Part shown: positions 15,385 through 25,947 of the stretch, in pieces
Layout: the number at the start of each line of letters is the position of its first letter
Numbering within the stretch: position 1 is the first letter of the stretch
From: Flavobacterium sp. GSB-24
GTDB taxonomy: Bacteria; Bacteroidota; Bacteroidia; Flavobacteriales; Flavobacteriaceae
Direction of reading: 5' to 3'
Assembly: GCF_027924665.1 (NCBI RefSeq)
Contig: NZ_AP027043.1
Location: forward strand, 2,356,001 to 2,420,000
DNA: 64,000 nucleotides
Notes under the pieces: generated by a model
Database searches by the model: none
Seen by the model: only the letters and a program-made list of their open reading frames with translations
Told to the model about the DNA's origin: nothing
Translations under genes and position numbers: made by a program

Positions 15385-16839
15385 TTAAAGACTCGGTAAA
15401 TCTCCTTTTCCTTTAGTAGGCAGGTTAGTAGATCCCATAAGGAATAGATCTACCTCTCTTGCTGCTTCGCGACCTTCTGAAATAGCCCACACGATTAATG
15501 ATTGTCCTCTTCTCATATCACCAGCAGTGAAAATGTGAGGTACGTTTGTCTGATAGTTATGCGCTTTGTAATTGCTTCTAGCATCAGTTTCAATTCCTAA
15601 CTGCTCGCTTAACGTTTTCTCTGGTCCTGTAAATCCAAGAGCCAATAACGCTAAATCGCAAGGCCAGATTTTCTCAGAACCTTCTTTTTCGATTAATTCA
15701 GGTCTTTGTCCTGGAGTCATTTTCCATTGTACTTCAACGGTTTTTAGTCCAGTTAATTCTCCTTTATCATTAGAAATGAATTCTTTAGTATTGATTAGCC
15801 AGTTTCTGTCGCAGCCTTCTTCGTGAGAAGAAGATGTTTTTAACTGCAACGGCCAGAAAGGCCAAGGAGTTGACTCGCTTCTTCCAACTGGAGGTTTTGG
15901 TAAAATCTCAAAGTTAGTAACCGATTTAGCTCCGTGTCTGTTTGAAGTTCCGATACAGTCAGAACCAGTATCTCCACCACCAATAACGATTACATCTTTA
16001 CCGGTTGCTTTAATTTGATCTGGAATTGATTCTCCAAATAATACTTTAGTCTGCTGCGTTAAGAAATCCATTGCCTGAACAACACCTTTGCTTTCGATTC
16101 CTTTAGTTGGCAAGCTTCTTCTTTCTGTTGCTCCTCCGCATAAAACGATAGAATCAAATGCATTTAATTCTTCTACGCTGAAGTTAACACCAACGTTTAC
16201 GTTTGTTTTGAAAGTGATTCCTTCTGCTTCAAGAATTACTACACGTCTGTCGATAATTTCTTTTTCTAATTTGAAATTCGGAATGCCGTAACGTAGTAAA
16301 CCTCCAATAGCATTGTCTCTTTCAAAAACTGTAACGGTGTGTCCAGCTCTGTTTAATTGCTGTGCTGCTGCTAAACCAGCAGGTCCAGAACCAATAACGG
16401 CAACTGTTTTTCCAGTTCTTGTTTTTGGAGCTTGTGGTTTGATCCATCCTTCAGCAAAACCTCTTTCAACAATGTTTTTCTCGATGTTTTCGATAGATAC
16501 AGGATCTTTAATGATTCCTAATACGCATGCTTTTTCGCATGGAGCAGGGCATAAGCGTCCTGTAAATTCTGGAAAGTTATTAGTAGACTGTAAAATCTCT
16601 AATGCACTCTGCCACTCTTCCTGATGTACCATGTCGTTGAAGTCTGGAATTAAATTTCCTAACGGACAACCGCTGTGGCAAAAAGGAATACCACAATCCA
16701 TACATCTTGAACCTTGTTCTTTTATTTTATCTTTTGCTAACGGAATAGTAAATTCGTTGTAGTTCGAAACACGTTCTGCTACTGCTAAATTACTTTCGTC
16801 GGCTCTATTATATTCTTTAAATCCGCCTATTTTACCCAT
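15385..16839 (-). CDS. gltD: glutamate synthase (NADPH) small subunit
   Basis: GltD takes electrons from NADPH through FAD and passes them to the GltB iron-sulfur and FMN centres, for glutamate formation from glutamine and 2-oxoglutarate. In the 484-residue product the N-terminal cysteine clusters are visible (C46, C49, C54, C58, then C97, C101, C105). The FAD-binding GSGPAG follows at about 152 and the NADPH-binding GGGDTGSDC around 288-296. It follows gltB with a 129-bp gap that contains a palindrome. Length and domain order are typical. Confidence 0.95.
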   Translation of the reverse strand: MGKIGGFKEYNRADESNLAVAERVSNYNEFTIPLAKDKIKEQGSRCMDCGIPFCHSGCPLGNLIPDFNDMVHQEEWQSALEILQSTNNFPEFTGRLCPAPCEKACVLGIIKDPVSIENIEKNIVERGFAEGWIKPQAPKTRTGKTVAVIGSGPAGLAAAQQLNRAGHTVTVFERDNAIGGLLRYGIPNFKLEKEIIDRRVVILEAEGITFKTNVNVGVNFSVEELNAFDSIVLCGGATERRSLPTKGIESKGVVQAMDFLTQQTKVLFGESIPDQIKATGKDVIVIGGGDTGSDCIGTSNRHGAKSVTNFEILPKPPVGRSESTPWPFWPLQLKTSSSHEEGCDRNWLINTKEFISNDKGELTGLKTVEVQWKMTPGQRPELIEKEGSEKIWPCDLALLALGFTGPEKTLSEQLGIETDARSNYKAHNYQTNVPHIFTAGDMRRGQSLIVWAISEGREAAREVDLFLMGSTNLPTKGKGDLPSL

Positions 16840-16868
16840 GACATTTTAAATTAAATTCCAATTTCTTT

Positions 16869-16949
16869 AAATTCCAAATTCCAATCCTTCGACTTCGCTC
16901 AGGAAGACATTTTCATTGGCATTAACATTGCCATTGGAATTTGGAATTT
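16869..16949. repeat. palindromic element inside gltB-gltD gap, family G
   Basis: A perfect 17-bp inverted repeat has AAATTCCAAATTCCAAT at 16869-16885 and its complement at 16933-16949. It encloses CTTCGACTTCGCTCAGG and a short ATTGGC/GCCAT hairpin. Parts of the same words recur at 54815-54870. It lies within the gltBD transcript. Confidence 0.75.
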
Positions 16950-16968
16950 TATTTTTTGAAATTGATTT

Positions 16969-19900
16969 TTATCCAGCTATTAATTCTTCTATTTTTTTCT
17001 CTTCTGCAATTCTTTGTAATGCTTTTTTGTAATCAGTTGGCATTACTTTTACGAAGTGCTTTTGTTCATTTTCCCAGTCTGCTAAAATTCTTTTTGCTAA
17101 TGGACTGCTTGTGTACAATGAATGATTTTTGATCAATCGTCTTAGTTTGGTAACGTCCTCGTCTTCCATCGGATCGAATGCAACCATTTCCATGTTACAT
17201 ACTGTCGAATCGAATTTCTTATTTGGATCGTAAACATAAGCTACACCACCGCTCATACCAGCTGCGAAGTTTCTTCCTGTTTTTCCTAAAACCACCACTG
17301 TACCACCGGTCATGTACTCGCATCCGTGATCTCCAATTCCTTCAACAACTGCTGTTGCTCCAGAATTTCTCACACAAAAACGCTCACCGGCCATTCCGTT
17401 AATATAAGCCTCTCCGGTAATAGCTCCGTAAAGGGCAACGTTTCCAATAATGATGTTATCTTCAGGTTTGAAGGTTGCAGTAGGAGGTACTTTTACAATT
17501 AGTTTTCCTCCAGAAAGACCTTTTCCTAAGTAATCATTACAGTTTCCGTGAATTTTAAACGACAATCCGTTTGTTGCAAAAGCACCAAAACTTTGTCCGG
17601 CAGAACCTTCAAAATCAACTAAAATAGTGTCTTCAGGTAAACCTTGTGCGCCATATATTTTTGAGATTTCGTTACTCAAAATCGCACCTACAGAACGGTC
17701 TGTATTTTTAATTTTAAAGGTTACTCTTGTTTTCTCTTTTCTATAGATTGACGGAATTGCTTCTTTGATGATGTCAAAATCCAATACGTTTTCAAGTTGG
17801 TGATCTTGAGTAGTTGTATTATGATTTGGCTCTGTTTTGGCTTTTTCCGGTTTGTATAGAATTGTAGACAAGTCTAAACCATTTGCTTTATAATGTTTAA
17901 TGGCTTTGTTCACATTTAATTTTTGTGACTGTCCGACCATTTCTTTTAAAGTTCTGAAACCTAACTGCGCCATGATTTCTCTTAGTTCTTCAGCAATAAA
18001 ATACATGAAGTTGATTACGTGCTCTGGAGTTCCTTTGAAATTTTTTCTCAATTCTGGATCCTGAGTCGCGATACCAACCGGACATGTATTTAAGTGACAA
18101 GCTCTCATCATGATACATCCAGAAGCAACAAGAGGCGCAGTTGCAAAACCAAATTCTTCTGCTCCTAATAATGCAGCGATAGCAACGTCACGACCAGTTT
18201 TCAACTGTCCGTCACATTCTAAAACTACACGGCTTCTTAAATCGTTTAAGATCAAAGTCTGCTGTGCCTCAGCTAAACCAAGTTCCCAAGGAATACCTGT
18301 GTGCTGTAAAGATGTTAATGGTGCAGCTCCCGTTCCTCCATCATAACCAGAAATTAAGATTACGTCAGCTTTTGCTTTGGCAACACCGGCAGCGATAGTT
18401 CCAACTCCAACTTCAGAAACTAATTTTACGTTTACACGCGCTTCACGATTGGCATTTTTCAAGTCGTAAATCAATTGAGATAAATCCTCAATAGAATAAA
18501 TATCGTGGTGAGGAGGAGGCGAAATCAAACCTACATAAGGTGTAGAGTTTCTTGTCTCAGCAATCCAAGGCACAACTTTTTCTCCAGGTAACTGTCCACC
18601 TTCACCAGGTTTCGCTCCCTGAGCCATTTTGATTTGGATTTCTTTAGCGTTTGTCAAATAGTTGATCGAAACACCAAAACGTCCTGAAGCAACCTGTTTA
18701 ATTGCAGAGTTTCTAGAATCTCCGTTAATTTCTTTTTGGAAACGTCTTGGATCTTCTCCACCTTCTCCAGAATTACTTTTACCACCGATTCTGTTCATGG
18801 CAATTGCTAAATTCTCATGCGCTTCCTGGCTGATAGAGCCGTAAGACATTGCGCCTGTTTTGAATTTCTTAACAATTTCTGTCCAAGGTTCTACCTCGTC
18901 AATAGAAATTGGATCTAAATTGTTGAATTCAAATAAACCTCTAATAGTCATTAAGTTTGAGCTTTGCTCGTTAACCGCATTAGAGTATTCTTTATAACTT
19001 TCTGGGCTGTTTAAACGAACCGCTTGTTGTAATTTAGAAATAGTAGTTGGGTTAAACATGTGTTTTTCACCACCGCGTCTCCATCTGTAAATACCTCCAA
19101 TTTCAAGAGAAAGCAAGTTTGCAATTTTTGAATTTGGGAAAGCTTTTTGGAAACGTTTTTTAACCTCTTTTTCAACTTCCATTAAACCAATTCCTTCAAT
19201 TCTAGATGGAGTATAAGGGAAATATTTTGATGTAAATGTTTTGTTTAAACCTAAAATCTCGAAAATTTGGGCAGCTCTGTACGAATGTAATGTAGAGATA
19301 CCAATTTTGTTCATGATTTTTACGATACCTTTTGCAATTGCTTTATTGTAATTTACAATTGCATAATCAGCTTTTACACCTGTAATAAATCCTTGGGCAA
19401 CTTGATCGTAAATGATTTCGTTTACCATGTATGGATTGATTGCACTTGCACCGTATCCAAACAATAAAGCAAAATGATGCGGTTCACGAGGCTCTGCAGA
19501 TTCGATGATGATTCCGAATTTAGAACGAACCTGTAAAATGTTCAAAGAGTGATGAATGTATGAACAAGCCAATAACATAGGAATTGGAGCTAATTCTTCG
19601 CTTACACCTCTATCTGATAAAATAATGATATTACATCCTTCAGAAACAGCTTTGTAAGTTGCCTGAACACATTTTTCTAGCGCGCGCTCTAAACCGTTAA
19701 CTCCTTTTTCTATTTTGTATAAAGTAGAAATAGTAGCGGATTTGAAATCTGGGTGATCAATGTTTCTAATTTTATCCAAATCCTCGTTAGAAATAACTGG
19801 ATTTTGGATTTTTAGTTTTTTACACTGCTTAGATTCAATTTCAAAAATATTGAAATCGCCGCCCACTGCTAAACTGATATCCGTAATAATTTCTTCACGA

Positions 19901-21486
19901 ATACCATCCAAAGGCGGGTTAGTAACCTGAGCAAATAATTGTTTGAAATAGTTATACAACAATTGAGGCTGGTCCGACAATACTGCCAAAGGCGTATCGT
20001 TACCCATAGAACTGATTGCTTCAGCTCCTTGTCCTCCCATTGGGTTGATGATTGTTTTTAAATCTTCAATAGTATAACCAAATAACTTTTGTCTAGTTAC
20101 GAAATCTAATTTTTCAACAGGAGTTGGGTTATTTGTGTATGGGATTTTAGCTAAAGGCAATAAGTTAGCATCTAACCATTCTTGGTAAGGACGTTTTGTT
20201 ACAATTGCTTTTTTAACTTCTTCGTCTTCAATAATACGACCTTCGTTCATATCAACCAAGAACATTTTTCCTGGCTCTAAACGACCGTGCTGAATTACAT
20301 CTTCTGGATCGATATCTAGTACACCAATTTCAGATGACATAATTACGAATCCGCTTTTTGTTAAAGTATAACGAGAAGGACGCAGACCATTTCTGTCTAA
20401 CAAGGCACCAATAACGTTACCATCTGTAAACGGAATAGAAGCGGGACCATCCCAAGGTTCCATAATACAAGCGTTGAACTCGTAAAATGCTCTTTTTTCT
20501 GGAGACATTGTCTGATGTTTTTCCCAAGCTTCTGGAACAACCATCATCATTGCCTCAGGAAGAGAACGACCTGTCATTAATAAAAGTTCAACCACCATAT
20601 CCATAGAAGCAGAATCTGATTTTCCTTCTAAGATAATTGGGAATAATTTTTTGATATCATCGCCAAAAACAGCACTCTGCATAAGCTCTTCACGAGCACG
20701 CATACGGCTAACGTTTCCACGAAGTGTGTTGATCTCACCATTATGACACATGTATCTAAACGGTTGAGCTAAGTCCCAAGAAGGGAATGTATTTGTAGAG
20801 AAACGCTGGTGTACAAGTGCTAAACGAGTCACCAAGTCTGGATCTTTCAAATCTATATAATAACGGCTGATGTCTTCCGGCATCAATAGACCTTTATATA
20901 TTATAGTAGTTGTCGATAAACTAGTAAAATAAAACATGTGGCTTTCTGAGGTTTTAGATCCTCTTACGGCATGTTCAGCAATTTTTCTAGCTGCAAAAAG
21001 TTTTGCATTAAATTCTTGTTCAGTTAAGTTTTGTCCGTTTTTAGAAACGAAAACTTGTTTAACTGTTGGTTCTTTTTCTGCGGCGATTTGCCCTAAATTT
21101 TCAACGTCAACAGGTACATCTCTCCAACCTAAGATCTTTAAGTTTTGATCTTTAATAGTTGCTTCAAATGCATTAATACAAAAAGAAACCTGGTTTTTGC
21201 TTTTTGGTAAAAAAACCATTCCTACTGCATACTCACGCGCTTCTGGGATTTCAAAGTCACAAACTTTCTTAAAAAAATCATGAGGGATGTCGAATAAAAT
21301 TCCGGCCCCGTCACCAGTTCGTCCATCAGAACTAACTGCACCACGATGTTCCAATTTAATTAAGATGTCTAATGCTTTGTGAATGATATCATTTGACTTA
21401 ATACCATTCAAATTACAAATAAATCCTGCACCACAATTGTCGTGTTCAAATTCAGGCAGATAAAGCCCTTGTTCTTTAACTCTCAT
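16969..21486 (-). CDS. gltB: glutamate synthase large subunit
   Basis: GltB hydrolyses glutamine in its N-terminal Ntn amidotransferase domain and channels ammonia to the FMN site, where 2-oxoglutarate becomes glutamate. The start was set at the ATG at 21486 ([21 protein letters not shown]), giving 1505 residues. The Cys of DNCGAGF becomes the catalytic N-terminal nucleophile after propeptide cleavage. Further landmarks are the central [14 protein letters not shown] region, the FMN/Fe-S domain with [16 protein letters not shown] and [13 protein letters not shown] (3Fe-4S cysteines), and the C-terminal GXGXG beta-helix. The start 14 codons upstream would overlap a possible -7 box at 21514-21521. 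Confidence 0.95.
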   Translation of the reverse strand: MRVKEQGLYLPEFEHDNCGAGFICNLNGIKSNDIIHKALDILIKLEHRGAVSSDGRTGDGAGILFDIPHDFFKKVCDFEIPEAREYAVGMVFLPKSKNQVSFCINAFEATIKDQNLKILGWRDVPVDVENLGQIAAEKEPTVKQVFVSKNGQNLTEQEFNAKLFAARKIAEHAVRGSKTSESHMFYFTSLSTTTIIYKGLLMPEDISRYYIDLKDPDLVTRLALVHQRFSTNTFPSWDLAQPFRYMCHNGEINTLRGNVSRMRAREELMQSAVFGDDIKKLFPIILEGKSDSASMDMVVELLLMTGRSLPEAMMMVVPEAWEKHQTMSPEKRAFYEFNACIMEPWDGPASIPFTDGNVIGALLDRNGLRPSRYTLTKSGFVIMSSEIGVLDIDPEDVIQHGRLEPGKMFLVDMNEGRIIEDEEVKKAIVTKRPYQEWLDANLLPLAKIPYTNNPTPVEKLDFVTRQKLFGYTIEDLKTIINPMGGQGAEAISSMGNDTPLAVLSDQPQLLYNYFKQLFAQVTNPPLDGIREEIITDISLAVGGDFNIFEIESKQCKKLKIQNPVISNEDLDKIRNIDHPDFKSATISTLYKIEKGVNGLERALEKCVQATYKAVSEGCNIIILSDRGVSEELAPIPMLLACSYIHHSLNILQVRSKFGIIIESAEPREPHHFALLFGYGASAINPYMVNEIIYDQVAQGFITGVKADYAIVNYNKAIAKGIVKIMNKIGISTLHSYRAAQIFEILGLNKTFTSKYFPYTPSRIEGIGLMEVEKEVKKRFQKAFPNSKIANLLSLEIGGIYRWRRGGEKHMFNPTTISKLQQAVRLNSPESYKEYSNAVNEQSSNLMTIRGLFEFNNLDPISIDEVEPWTEIVKKFKTGAMSYGSISQEAHENLAIAMNRIGGKSNSGEGGEDPRRFQKEINGDSRNSAIKQVASGRFGVSINYLTNAKEIQIKMAQGAKPGEGGQLPGEKVVPWIAETRNSTPYVGLISPPPHHDIYSIEDLSQLIYDLKNANREARVNVKLVSEVGVGTIAAGVAKAKADVILISGYDGGTGAAPLTSLQHTGIPWELGLAEAQQTLILNDLRSRVVLECDGQLKTGRDVAIAALLGAEEFGFATAPLVASGCIMMRACHLNTCPVGIATQDPELRKNFKGTPEHVINFMYFIAEELREIMAQLGFRTLKEMVGQSQKLNVNKAIKHYKANGLDLSTILYKPEKAKTEPNHNTTTQDHQLENVLDFDIIKEAIPSIYRKEKTRVTFKIKNTDRSVGAILSNEISKIYGAQGLPEDTILVDFEGSAGQSFGAFATNGLSFKIHGNCNDYLGKGLSGGKLIVKVPPTATFKPEDNIIIGNVALYGAITGEAYINGMAGERFCVRNSGATAVVEGIGDHGCEYMTGGTVVVLGKTGRNFAAGMSGGVAYVYDPNKKFDSTVCNMEMVAFDPMEDEDVTKLRRLIKNHSLYTSSPLAKRILADWENEQKHFVKVMPTDYKKALQRIAEEKKIEELIAG

Positions 21487-21902
21487 TCTTGATATTTTTT
21501 CTACAAAAATAAAGATTTCGTTAAACATAATGTATTGAAATTATGTATTCGCTTTCATTTTTATAGTAATATTAGAAAAAGGGTTCTTAAATGATAATAT
21601 TATTATATAAACGATTGCGAATTATCAAAATCATAATTGACAATAAAATATATTAAGAAAAATCGTCTCTAAGGTATTGAATTCAGTGAAGTTTTTGTTA
21701 AATATCAAACGTTTTAGCGGTTTTGTGTTAACATTAACAAAGTGTTTCGTTAACTATTTGTTTGCTTTCAAAAAGTTTCAACGTTTAATACCTATGGGTA
21801 ACATTTATTTAATTGAAAAAGATTTTACTATTAAGTTGTATTTTGTTACTTTTGTCGCACTTTTATTCTGAAATAAATTCAGAACCAGACAAATTCTATA
21901 TT
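21487..21902. other. divergent gltB-sucC intergenic region
   Basis: The gap of about 416 bp between divergently transcribed gltB and sucC contains no gene. Candidate -7 boxes lie at 21514-21521 (minus, TATTTTTG) and 21847-21854 (plus, TACTTTTG). Repeated GTTAAC words (about 21727-21756) might be operator sites, but no symmetric array is evident. Confidence 0.5.
21847..21854 (+). promoter_or_regulatory. possible -7 box of sucC
   Basis: TACTTTTG matches TAnnTTTG and lies 48 bp upstream of the ATG. No TTG is found at the expected -33 distance, so the call is weak. Confidence 0.35.
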
Positions 21903-23096
21903 ATGAACATACACGAATATCAAGGAAAAGAAATTTTAGCGAGTTACGGAGTACGCGTACAACGCGGAATTGTGGCTAACAATGCGGTTGAAGCTGTAGC
22001 TGCTGCAAAACAATTAACTGCCGAAACTGGTACAGGATGGCATGTAATAAAAGCGCAAATTCACGCAGGTGGTCGTGGAAAAGGTGGTGGAGTTAAGCTG
22101 GCAAAAAACTTACAACAAGTTGAAGAGTTAGCAGAACAAATCATCGGAATGCAATTGATCACGCCTCAGACTCCGCCTGAAGGTAAAAAAGTAAACAAAA
22201 TATTAGTTGCAGAAGATGTTTACTATCCAGGTGAAAGCGAAACTTCTGAATTTTATGTTTCTGTTTTATTGAATAGAGGTACAGGACGCAACATGATTAT
22301 GTATTCTACTGAAGGTGGAATGGATATCGAAGAAGTTGCTGAGCACACACCGCACTTAATCTTTACTGAAGAAATCGATCCAGCTGTTGGATTGCAAGGT
22401 TTCCAAGCTAGAAGAGTTGCTTTCAACTTAGGTCTTTCTGGAAATGCTTTCAAAGAAATGGTGAAATTCATCGATGCATTATACAATGCTTACATTGGTT
22501 CTGATGCTTCTATGTTTGAAATCAACCCAGTTTTAAAAACTTCTGATAACAAAATCTTAGCTGTTGATGCTAAAGTAAATATCGACGATAACGCTTTATA
22601 CAGACAACCTAAATATGCTGAAATGAGAGATATCCGTGAGGAGAATCCAATTGAAGTTGAAGCTAAAGAAGTTGGTCTAAACTATGTTGACCTTGACGGT
22701 ACTGTAGGATGTATGGTAAACGGAGCCGGTCTTGCAATGGCAACTATGGACTTAATTAAATACGCTGGCTTTGAGCCTGCTAACTTCCTTGACGTTGGTG
22801 GAACTGCTGATGCTAAACGTGTTGAAACAGCTTTCAGAATTATCTTGAAAGATCCAAACGTAAAAGCTATTTTGATTAACATCTTCGGAGGAATCGTTCG
22901 TTGTGACCGTGTTGCTCAAGGTGTTGTTGATGCTTACAAAAACATGGGAGACGCTATCAATGTGCCAATTATTGTTCGTTTGCAAGGAACAAATGCTGAA
23001 ATTGCAAAAGAATTAATCGACAACTCTGGTATGCCAATCTTATCTGCAGTTCAATTCCAAGAAGCTGCTGATCAAGTTAAAGCTGCACTTTCTTAA
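21903..23096 (+). CDS. sucC: succinyl-CoA synthetase (ADP-forming) subunit beta
   Basis: SucC with SucD interconverts succinyl-CoA and succinate with nucleotide triphosphate formation in the TCA cycle. The start is the ATG at 21903 ([16 protein letters not shown]), the family's near-invariant N-terminus; a TTG-started extension 30 codons longer is rejected. The 397-residue product shows the ATP-grasp segments [18 protein letters not shown] and EINPVLKT, and the C-terminal ligase domain with [17 protein letters not shown] and [15 protein letters not shown]. No sucD is adjacent, so the two subunits are encoded apart. Confidence 0.95.
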   Translation: MNIHEYQGKEILASYGVRVQRGIVANNAVEAVAAAKQLTAETGTGWHVIKAQIHAGGRGKGGGVKLAKNLQQVEELAEQIIGMQLITPQTPPEGKKVNKILVAEDVYYPGESETSEFYVSVLLNRGTGRNMIMYSTEGGMDIEEVAEHTPHLIFTEEIDPAVGLQGFQARRVAFNLGLSGNAFKEMVKFIDALYNAYIGSDASMFEINPVLKTSDNKILAVDAKVNIDDNALYRQPKYAEMRDIREENPIEVEAKEVGLNYVDLDGTVGCMVNGAGLAMATMDLIKYAGFEPANFLDVGGTADAKRVETAFRIILKDPNVKAILINIFGGIVRCDRVAQGVVDAYKNMGDAINVPIIVRLQGTNAEIAKELIDNSGMPILSAVQFQEAADQVKAALS

Positions 23097-23120
23097 TCAA
23101 ATAAGAAATCAATTTATATA

Positions 23121-23150
23121 GAAAATCCCTTCGATATTCGGAGGGATTTT
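23121..23150 (+). terminator. terminator of sucC
   Basis: The 9-bp stem AAAATCCCT/AGGGATTTT with a 12-nt loop is followed by T residues, 24 bp past the stop. Confidence 0.85.
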
Positions 23151-23163
23151 TTTGTGGGTAATT

Positions 23164-23287
23164 TAACCGCAATGAGCGCAAAGTTTTTTTTATTTATAGG
23201 ATTTAATATAACCGCAAAGTTCGCAAAGCTTTATCAATAAAAACTTTGCGAACTTAGCGTAAATCCTTGTGCCCTTTGCTGTTAAAC
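23164..23287. repeat. CCGCAAAG-type palindromic repeat, family B copy 1
   Basis: The gap between convergent sucC and the DUF1456 gene holds nested inverted repeats. The inner arms are CGCAAAGTTCGCAAAG (23213-23228) and CTTTGCGAACTTAGCG with one mismatch. The outer arms are TTTAACCGCAA and a degenerate TTTGCTGTTAAA. The element at 48351-48495 is built from the same words. Confidence 0.75.
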
Positions 23288-23302
23288 TTTAACAGTTATT
23301 AA

Positions 23303-23767
23303 TTATTTTTTATTCTTACCGTTTTTGAAAACTACTTTTTCTACAACAACTGGTTTTCCATTTCCTTTTGGGAATGCTTTCTTTTTAGGTTTTCCAGCTG
23401 ATGAACCTGACTTTGAAGAACTTTGATCTCCTCTGTATTTTTCTGAATCTTTTGGAGCTGCTTTAAATTCTGGTCTTTCTTTAGACGTTTCCTTCTTCGG
23501 AATTTCAGCCTTATGTTTCGCCAAAACGTCATTTGAGTTTTTAGGGTTTTCTTTCGTTCCTCTTAAATGAATTACCAATCCGTTTAAGAAATTACGCAAA
23601 ACCTGATCGCCGCATTCCATGTAATTTGGGTGATCTTCTGCTCTAAAAAAAGCACCTAATTCTGATTTTGTAATTCTAAAATCTACCAATTCTAAAATTT
23701 CAACTATTTGATCATCACGGAGCATCAAAGCCACGCGAAGTTTTTTAAGTATATCGTTATTTGTCAT
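23303..23767 (-). CDS. DUF1456 (YehS-like) protein
   Basis: The 154-residue protein has two DUF1456 repeats: MTNNDILKKLRVALMLRDDQIVEILELVDFRITKSELGAFFR and NYMECGDQVLRNFLNGLVIHLRG. A low-complexity basic tail from about residue 85 is rich in Lys, Ser and Pro (KSGSSAGKPKKKAFPKG), suggesting nucleic-acid contact. E. coli YehS has the same core without so long a tail. The cellular role is unknown. Confidence 0.85.
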   Translation of the reverse strand: MTNNDILKKLRVALMLRDDQIVEILELVDFRITKSELGAFFRAEDHPNYMECGDQVLRNFLNGLVIHLRGTKENPKNSNDVLAKHKAEIPKKETSKERPEFKAAPKDSEKYRGDQSSSKSGSSAGKPKKKAFPKGNGKPVVVEKVVFKNGKNKK

Positions 23768-23878
23768 AATTTTTGTTTCAGGTTTTTTTGTTTCAAGTTT
23801 TAGGATTTAAGTTTTTCCAATCTTTACTCCAAGTTAAACTCATTATTTATTTTTTGCAAAGGTAGTTTTTTAAAATGA

Positions 23879-24913
23879 TTAAAATTGAGAATTAAATTCA
23901 TTTAAAATGCCAGCCAATTTGTCCAAATCTTCTTTAAGATGATTAGCGGTAACTACAATACGATTGAGCGGTTCGGCATCTTTTGTGTATTTAAAACTGG
24001 CAATAATTATCTTTTCCTGTTTTAGTTTTTCTACTAAATCATTTGATAGAAGATAAATTAAAGGATAGTTTTTATCAAATTTAATATTGATGCTTTCGTT
24101 TAAAATCGAATCTAAGTAACTTAAGTTATCTCTAAGTTTTTGATGCTGCTTAGCATAAATTTCGGAAGCATCAGAAATAGTCTGAACAAAAGCAGGATTC
24201 ATTCCCGCTGCGCTTGTAAAAACTTCCATTTCTTTTATTTGGTTGATAGTGGCAGCATCGGCTGCAATAAGACCTCCGGTTAAACCAAAAGCTTTCCCCA
24301 AAGAAGAAACCATGATTTTTCTTTTAATTGGATATTGAATTGAATTGAAAATTCCTGAGCCATTTTTTCCAATAATTCCGAAAGAATGGGATTCATCAAC
24401 AATTAGTGTGATTTCTTTGTGATCGGGGATTTCTTTCAAGAAAGAGAAATCAACAGGTTTTGTTTCAAAAGAAGGAACTCCATCCGTTAGAATCGTTATT
24501 TTTTCAGATTTCGGATTCAGTAATCGATCATTTAATTTACCATTTTCAAATAAGGAAAGACTGTTTTCAATTCTAATTGCAGCATGTGTATCATTAAAAT
24601 GAAAGAAACAATCCGTTTGTTTTTTCATTAAATCTATGACCAATTTTCCAGCCAGCATTCCTGAGGAAACCGTGACAGCATTTTCTGATCCAATATGCGA
24701 TGCTAGAAACTTTTCACCGCTATCATAAGCACTTAATTTGACATTGGCAGTTCTGGAGCTTCCGTATGTAGTTCCCCAAGTGCGAATGTTGTGGATTACT
24801 AAATCTTGAAATTCTTTATTTGTTGGTAAACCTAAATAGGCAGTTCCGCCAAAATACAAATATTGCTCTTGGTCAATTTCAATAATTCGATCTGGGAATT
24901 GTTCGACTATCAT
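23879..24913 (-). CDS. PLP-dependent aminotransferase of the alpha-oxoamine synthase type
   Basis: The 344-residue fold-I PLP enzyme has YLGLPTNKEFQDL, SSGMLAGKLVIDLM (cofactor pocket), LIVDESHSFGIIGKNGSGIF (Asp and His contacts) and SSLGKAFGLTGG with the Schiff-base lysine. The sequence resembles 8-amino-7-oxononanoate synthases (BioF), but it is shorter and not in a biotin cluster. It starts 2 bp after the dipeptide epimerase stop, so it is in the same operon; an amino acid released from dipeptides may be its substrate. That link is inference. Confidence 0.8.
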   Translation of the reverse strand: MIVEQFPDRIIEIDQEQYLYFGGTAYLGLPTNKEFQDLVIHNIRTWGTTYGSSRTANVKLSAYDSGEKFLASHIGSENAVTVSSGMLAGKLVIDLMKKQTDCFFHFNDTHAAIRIENSLSLFENGKLNDRLLNPKSEKITILTDGVPSFETKPVDFSFLKEIPDHKEITLIVDESHSFGIIGKNGSGIFNSIQYPIKRKIMVSSLGKAFGLTGGLIAADAATINQIKEMEVFTSAAGMNPAFVQTISDASEIYAKQHQKLRDNLSYLDSILNESINIKFDKNYPLIYLLSNDLVEKLKQEKIIIASFKYTKDAEPLNRIVVTANHLKEDLDKLAGILNEFNSQF

Positions 24914-24915
24914 TT

Positions 24916-25926
24916 TTATAAAAGTGTAACTCCAGTTCCGTTAAGATCAGAATAACTTACAACACCGTCTTTTATAGTGACGCCGGTTGCAATATCTTCA
25001 GCCAAAAGAAGTGCGCCATCCATATCCACATAATCCAATTGAGGCAGTAAATGTGCGATTGCAGAAATTCCAACAGTAGATTCGGTCATGCAGCCTACCA
25101 TGGTTTTTAATCCCAATTTTTTAGCTTCTTCGATCATGCGTTTTCCAGGAGTTAGGCCGCCGCATTTTACCAATTTAACGTTCACGCCATGAAAATGATT
25201 GAAGCACTTTGCAACATCTTCTTCAATAATACAACTTTCGTCTGCAATTACAGGAAGAACAGAATGTTTAAAAACTTCTTTATGTCCTTCCCAATTATCA
25301 GCTTTCATGGGCTGTTCTAGAAATTCGACCCCTAGTTTTTTTAATTCAACCGCATTGTTGATTGTTTCCTCAACTCCCCAGCCGCAGTTGGCATCAATTC
25401 TAAAAACGGCATTGGTATGTTTTCGTAGTTCTTTTACAATTTCAATATCTTCTTTTGTTCCGAGTTTAATTTTATAAATCGGCCAAGGAAGTTCCTGCAT
25501 TTTTGAAACCATTTTGTCGATAGAAGCAATTCCGATAGTATAATCTGTCATCGGGTTTCTTTCGGTTGTGTAGTTCCATAATTCGTATAACTTTTTACCT
25601 TTTTTTCTGGCATACAAATCATTATAAGCCAAATCTAAAGCGCACAAAGCAAACATGTCATCTTTTAAATATGGATGGATTTTTGCCCAAAATACCTCCG
25701 GAGTTTCATTTTCTGTACTTTCAATAATGCTTCTAATTTTTTCTAAATCCTGCATCATCATCGGAACCGTTGTATTGTAATACGGATTAGAAGTTGCTTC
25801 TCCAAAACCAGAAAAACCATCGCTTTGTAATTCTACAATTAATGAAGGCTGAAAATCAATTGATTCTCTTGAAATCGTGAAAGTATGTTTTAGTTTGAGA
25901 TTGTATTCTCTTAAAATTAATTTCAT
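24916..25926 (-). CDS. dipeptide epimerase (enolase superfamily)
   Basis: The 336-residue protein belongs to the muconate-lactonising subgroup of the enolase superfamily. Catalytic features in order are the K-x-K motif YKIKLG, metal ligands in RIDANCGWG, EFLEQPM and ADESC, the second-base lysine in NVKLVKCGG, and the C-terminal DMDGALLL. Members epimerise L-Ala-D/L-Glu or related dipeptides, often from peptidoglycan turnover. It lies 21 bp after the esterase gene and 2 bp before the PLP enzyme gene. Confidence 0.88.
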   Translation of the reverse strand: MKLILREYNLKLKHTFTISRESIDFQPSLIVELQSDGFSGFGEATSNPYYNTTVPMMMQDLEKIRSIIESTENETPEVFWAKIHPYLKDDMFALCALDLAYNDLYARKKGKKLYELWNYTTERNPMTDYTIGIASIDKMVSKMQELPWPIYKIKLGTKEDIEIVKELRKHTNAVFRIDANCGWGVEETINNAVELKKLGVEFLEQPMKADNWEGHKEVFKHSVLPVIADESCIIEEDVAKCFNHFHGVNVKLVKCGGLTPGKRMIEEAKKLGLKTMVGCMTESTVGISAIAHLLPQLDYVDMDGALLLAEDIATGVTIKDGVVSYSDLNGTGVTLL

Positions 25927-25947
25927 TTTTATAAAAGTATTTTTTTA

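Noticed and set aside
21813..21902. An N-terminal extension of SucC starting at TTG with a hydrophobic stretch
   Set aside because: SucC is cytosolic and its family starts at MNIHEYQGK; the extension covers the promoter region and resembles a signal peptide only because the DNA is AT-rich.
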